From contig JAUNDT010000006.1 in assembly GCA_030525945.1 (NCBI GenBank), positions 46,630-110,629 of the forward strand: DNA of 64,000 bases. The letters run 5' to 3'. Position numbers and translations under genes: made by a program. The stretch comes from Coriobacteriaceae bacterium (GTDB lineage: Bacteria; Actinomycetota; Coriobacteriia; Coriobacteriales; Coriobacteriaceae). Below, one piece after another: positions 60,802-64,000 of this stretch. Every line of letters begins with the position of its first letter. Position 1 is the first letter of the stretch. Below the pieces are notes generated by a model. That model did no database searches. It worked only from the letters and a program-made list of their open reading frames with translations, and was not told the origin of the DNA.

Positions 60802-62439
60802 TTACGCCTGGTCGGAGTTCTTGCGGCGCTTGCCGGCCAGATACCAGGCCATGCCGAGGCCAAGTACGGCAACGCCCGCGAGGCCGACGCCCTCGGCACC
60901 GGTCATGGCAAGCGTGAGCTGCTTGTTGTTCTTGACCGTAGCGGTGATGGTGCCCGTGTTGGCGTTGAGCTTGAACTCGTTCTTGAGGCCTGAGGCGTCG
61001 GTTACCGTGAAGGCACCATCTTTGATCGTACCGTCCTGGTTGTACTCAACGTTGACGGTGAAGGTGAGAGTCTGGCCCTCCTGAGCCTCGTAGCCCTTGG
61101 GCGCCTTGACCTCGGTGAGGGTGTAGGTGCCGCTGGCAAGGCCCGTGACCGCGATCTTGCCGCTCTCATCCGTGGTCAGGAGGTTTGCATCCTGCTCGGC
61201 AGTGGCCTTATCGAGGTCCCACTTCTTGGTGTCCTTGTTGTAGTACTTGTCGTTGGCGTTCTTGATGCTAAAGCCCGCACCCTGGAGCGCCTCGTTGGTC
61301 TTCTCGTCAACCTTGAGCATGTCGAGCAGGAAGGTGTACACGGGTACCGGCTTGTCCGTAACCTCGCCCAGGTCCGTACCGTTCGGGTTGTTGGAGAACT
61401 CGTACTTGACCTCGTTCTTGTTGCCGCCAGGGTTGGTGGAAGCGCCCGGAAGGAGCTCGGCCTTGTACTCGACGGTCACCGTAGTGGCGGCCGTGGCGTT
61501 CTTGTATGCCACCTTGAGGTCGTTGATGGTCACAGTCAGCTTGGTGCCGCCCTGAGCGATTTGGACCGTCACGCCTTCGGCCTTCGTGATGTCCTGGCCG
61601 TCCGCCTTAACGACAACGCCCTCCTTGATGGCAAGGTTGGTGGGGGTATCCGTCAGGACCATCTTGTAGGTGTCGTAGGTGCCGTAGTTGGAGGGCAGCG
61701 TGGCGGTGACCTTAAAGGGAAGCACGTCGCCGATCTCAAGGTCGCCAGCCTCCTGGCCGCCCTGCTCGTTGACATCCTTGTCGACCGTCGGGGCGGTTGC
61801 CTTCTCCTGGATGGTCTTGGTGCTGCTACCGAGCGCGAACCAGATAGGAGCCGTTGCCACGTCGCCCTCGCTGAGGGACTTAGGGTCGGTCACGAAGAGG
61901 TAGTAGCCCTCATCAGCGGTGAACGCAGTGTTGGCGGTCGCAGTGCCGAACGTAATCTTGCTCTCGGTCTGCAGCCACTTGGCAAACTTCTGCGCGAAGC
62001 TGTTGGCGTTGACGATCTTCGTAGGCGTGGCATCGCCGCCGCTCTCGCTGATCTTCAAGCTGATGAAGTCGAGCGCGTTCTGGGGGTTCACCTTGTCGTT
62101 AGCGCTGGTGAGGCCCTTGTCCTTGAGCCACGCCGTGTAGCCGTTCTCGGTGAGTGCATCGAGCTGGGTCGCGATTGCATTCTGTTGCCCGGTCGCGATG
62201 CCCGTGCCCCACGCAACGGTCTGAGCATTACCCTCGGGAGTGATGTCCGCCTTGAACAGCTGGAAGGCCTGATACGTCGCATCGGGATTGGCCTGCGGCA
62301 CAATCGTGACGGTGCCGGTCTCTGCCCATGCGGAAGCAGGCGCCACCGCGCCAACGGCCATCGCGCCGCCGAGCGCCGCCGTTGCAATGAGAGCCGCGGT
62401 GCGCTTACGCCAGCTCATGCCAGAATACGAGTTTGCCAT
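60802..62439 (-). CDS. Sortase-dependent major pilin (SpaA/FimA type) with LAMTG signal
   Basis: A 545-residue pilin. A signal peptide (AALGGAMAVGAVAPASAWA, about 20-40) precedes the N-terminal domain starting GTVTIVPQANPDATYQAFQL, a linker with Lys (ATAPTVDKDVNEQG) that may serve as the cross-linking site, a Cna-B-like middle domain, and a C-terminal domain with the E-box YTLTEVKAPKGYE. The sorting region reads LTLAMTG, with Ala in place of the usual Pro of LPxTG, followed by a hydrophobic helix and KRRK. GGAAGGAAC lies 5 bases before the ATG at 62439; the longer frame upstream has no site. It lies 95 bases after the IPQTG pilin. Confidence 0.88.
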   Translation of the reverse strand: MANSYSGMSWRKRTAALIATAALGGAMAVGAVAPASAWAETGTVTIVPQANPDATYQAFQLFKADITPEGNAQTVAWGTGIATGQQNAIATQLDALTENGYTAWLKDKGLTSANDKVNPQNALDFISLKISESGGDATPTKIVNANSFAQKFAKWLQTESKITFGTATANTAFTADEGYYLFVTDPKSLSEGDVATAPIWFALGSSTKTIQEKATAPTVDKDVNEQGGQEAGDLEIGDVLPFKVTATLPSNYGTYDTYKMVLTDTPTNLAIKEGVVVKADGQDITKAEGVTVQIAQGGTKLTVTINDLKVAYKNATAATTVTVEYKAELLPGASTNPGGNKNEVKYEFSNNPNGTDLGEVTDKPVPVYTFLLDMLKVDEKTNEALQGAGFSIKNANDKYYNKDTKKWDLDKATAEQDANLLTTDESGKIAVTGLASGTYTLTEVKAPKGYEAQEGQTLTFTVNVEYNQDGTIKDGAFTVTDASGLKNEFKLNANTGTITATVKNNKQLTLAMTGAEGVGLAGVAVLGLGMAWYLAGKRRKNSDQA

Positions 62440-62534
62440 CCTTTGTTCCTTCCTCTCTATGCGCATTGCTGCGCGTGGATGTGCTATCTCCTGCGATGAA
62501 TTCATCGCGAGGCGCCATATTGGATTACCAGGTG

Positions 62535-63950
62535 TTACTGGGTGCGGCTGCGCTTGTAGCGCATGCCAGCTGCGAGTACGAGCCCGCCCGCGCACGCGAG
62601 CGCGCCTGCGGCGAGCAGCCAGGGGGCGTCGCCCGTTTGGGGTATGAACCCGCCCGAGGTGCCCTTGGGATCGTTGACCAGCTTGAGCGTGAACGAGGCT
62701 TGCTCGCCACTCACATCCTCAACCGTCAGCGGCTGCGTAGCCTCAACTTCAAGCTCGATGTTGTCCTGCGTGCAGGCGGCCGACACCTCAAAGGCGAATG
62801 CCGGCTGCTTGGGCAGCGCGTACCCGGCGGGCGCCTCGAGCTCGACCAGCTTGTAGCGACCCGGCGCGAGTGCGGGGACCTGCTCGATCATGCCGTCTTT
62901 GTTCGACTCGAACTCGGCACGCTGGGCCATCTTGCCAAAGGTGCCGTTAGGCAACAGCCAGGCATCCTGGTCGTTCTGAATGCCAAAACGGGCGCCAACC
63001 AAGTTGGCACCCTTCTCGTTCACCTTGTGTACGCGCGCGTGCATCAGATACGCCCGCGTTGCGTCGTGCGGCGTTTGACCCTCCCCGCCCATAGCAGGGA
63101 AGGTTGCGTATGCGTCGTTTACCAGGCCGTCCGCGCCAGGGGTCACCAACGGGTCCGCCGTCATGCTGTACGAGACGCGGATCACGTCGCCCACGCGCGC
63201 CGGCGTGTTTTTAAGGTTGGGGATGGTCACCGTGAAGGTGCTTCCGGCCGTTGCGAGCTCGGCATCCTTGGTGAGGTTGGCGATGACGTCCATCGCGTTG
63301 CCCTGGTCGTCCGTATCGCCCGCGAGGCGCAGGAGCTCGACCTTGAGGCTCTGAGCGTCCAGTACGAGGCGCTGGTCGTGCTCGTCGTGGAGCGTGAGCT
63401 TGTAGGTGGAGTACAGGTCGAAGGTATGGGGGACCGTGATGGTCGTGCGGTACTTGAACACGCGGCCCGAGCCGCCCAGGGCAGCGCTGCCCCAGCCGTC
63501 GCCCGCGTTGATCTCCTTGTCCAGCACGGGGGTGTCGGACTTGTCGCCCAGGGTTACCAGGTCGCCCTTGACCCATGCGAACAGGGGGCGGCGGCCCGTG
63601 GCCGTGAGGATGTACCAGCCGTTTTCAACCTCAACGGGGCCGGCATCGGTAACGACCGCGGTGTACGGGGCCTTGGGCTGGAGTTTGACGGAGAGCCACT
63701 GCGCGAGGGAGCCGTCCTCGTCCTTGGTGAGGTCGGCGCTCACGCGCTCCACCAGCGCGCGGCCGTGCGCCGCTGCGAGGGGTCCGTTGGGGTCGTAGGT
63801 GGGATAGGGCTTGTGGCCAGGGGCCTGGGCGCCCGAGAGCGCCGGCCAGTCGAACGACGTGTTGATGGGCAGACCGTCGGGGTCGGCGATGCGAACGGCG
63901 TGGTACTCAGCAGACGAGCCGTTCGTCGATGTTACCTGGAGCCGACCCAT
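62535..63950 (-). CDS. Minor pilin (IPQTG sorting signal), start region uncertain
   Basis: A 471-residue pilin-type protein. It begins GRLQVTSTNGSSAEYHAVRI, like the first strands of a mature pilin domain, and has a middle beta domain, the E-box YKLVELEAPAGYAL, and a sorting end IPQTGDAPWLL with helix and RYKRSR. No signal peptide is encoded before the ATG at 63950. Reading upstream in the same frame gives LTDGSTV and then an in-frame TAA at 63996-63998, so the true 5' end may have been lost by a frameshift, or the start lies elsewhere near the window edge. It is the first gene of the pilus locus. Confidence 0.72.
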   Translation of the reverse strand: MGRLQVTSTNGSSAEYHAVRIADPDGLPINTSFDWPALSGAQAPGHKPYPTYDPNGPLAAAHGRALVERVSADLTKDEDGSLAQWLSVKLQPKAPYTAVVTDAGPVEVENGWYILTATGRRPLFAWVKGDLVTLGDKSDTPVLDKEINAGDGWGSAALGGSGRVFKYRTTITVPHTFDLYSTYKLTLHDEHDQRLVLDAQSLKVELLRLAGDTDDQGNAMDVIANLTKDAELATAGSTFTVTIPNLKNTPARVGDVIRVSYSMTADPLVTPGADGLVNDAYATFPAMGGEGQTPHDATRAYLMHARVHKVNEKGANLVGARFGIQNDQDAWLLPNGTFGKMAQRAEFESNKDGMIEQVPALAPGRYKLVELEAPAGYALPKQPAFAFEVSAACTQDNIELEVEATQPLTVEDVSGEQASFTLKLVNDPKGTSGGFIPQTGDAPWLLAAGALACAGGLVLAAGMRYKRSRTQ

Positions 63951-64000
63951 TACAGTTGAGCCGTCCGTAAGGGAGGCCCTTTCGCCTTCAAGGCATTACG

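Overview
The window is GC-rich DNA from a Gram-positive anaerobe of the Actinomycetota. The best guess is class Coriobacteriia, probably Collinsella. This is inferred from an HspR-controlled dnaK-grpE-dnaJ locus, a rubrerythrin and a small 2[4Fe-4S] ferredoxin (anaerobic life), tad pilus genes without a secretin, and sortase-anchored pilins with Cna-B-type domains. I could not test the assignment against a database. Nearly all genes lie on the minus strand; the exceptions are the truncated gene at the left edge, pyk, the nuclease-like gene at 30.4 kb and the ferredoxin.

Layout. 0-7.5 kb: the 3' end of a D-Ala-D-Ala carboxypeptidase, then a minus-strand housekeeping cluster (tatD, ksgA, metG, rsmI, a GH5-like protein) and tRNA-Phe. 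7.6-17.5 kb: a compact, translationally coupled tad/Flp pilus operon (cpaB, tadZ, tadA, tadB, tadC, flp, a membrane protein, two TadE-like proteins, a TadG-like protein) ending in a DUF192 gene. 17.8-25.1 kb: rsgA, a P-type Ca2+ ATPase, pyk on the plus strand, and nhaA. 25.5-29.9 kb: the dnaK-grpE-dnaJ-hspR heat-shock genes. 30-32.4 kb: a more AT-rich accessory patch with a nuclease-like gene bracketed by two inverted-repeat elements, followed by a ferredoxin. 32.7-42.6 kb: repair and stress genes (mfd, nth, rmuC, rubrerythrin, a MutY-like glycosylase, an Rrf2 regulator), tRNA-Asp and a phosphoesterase. 42.6-48.3 kb: a LytTR/LytS-type two-component system, a glycosyltransferase, a QueT-type transporter behind a leader terminator, and a UMF1-type MFS transporter. 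48.3-49.4 kb: gene-free DNA with 52-bp and 17-bp tandem repeats. 49.4-64 kb: a sortase-dependent pilus/adhesin locus (IPQTG pilin, LAMTG pilin, class C sortase, a 3466-residue LPFTG surface protein).

Two systems share the surface: a tad/Flp pilus machine powered by TadA, and a covalently built sortase pilus with a giant mosaic adhesin. The items most worth following up are a 38-residue hydrophobic, basic-tailed peptide gene with a convergent hairpin (a type I toxin-antitoxin-like layout) between mfd and nth; the nuclease-like gene flanked by matching inverted-repeat elements; the 52-bp array whose GTGTACAC-like cores recur every five helical turns; and an AT-rich BspA-type repeat module that appears nested inside one pilin-type domain of the giant adhesin.
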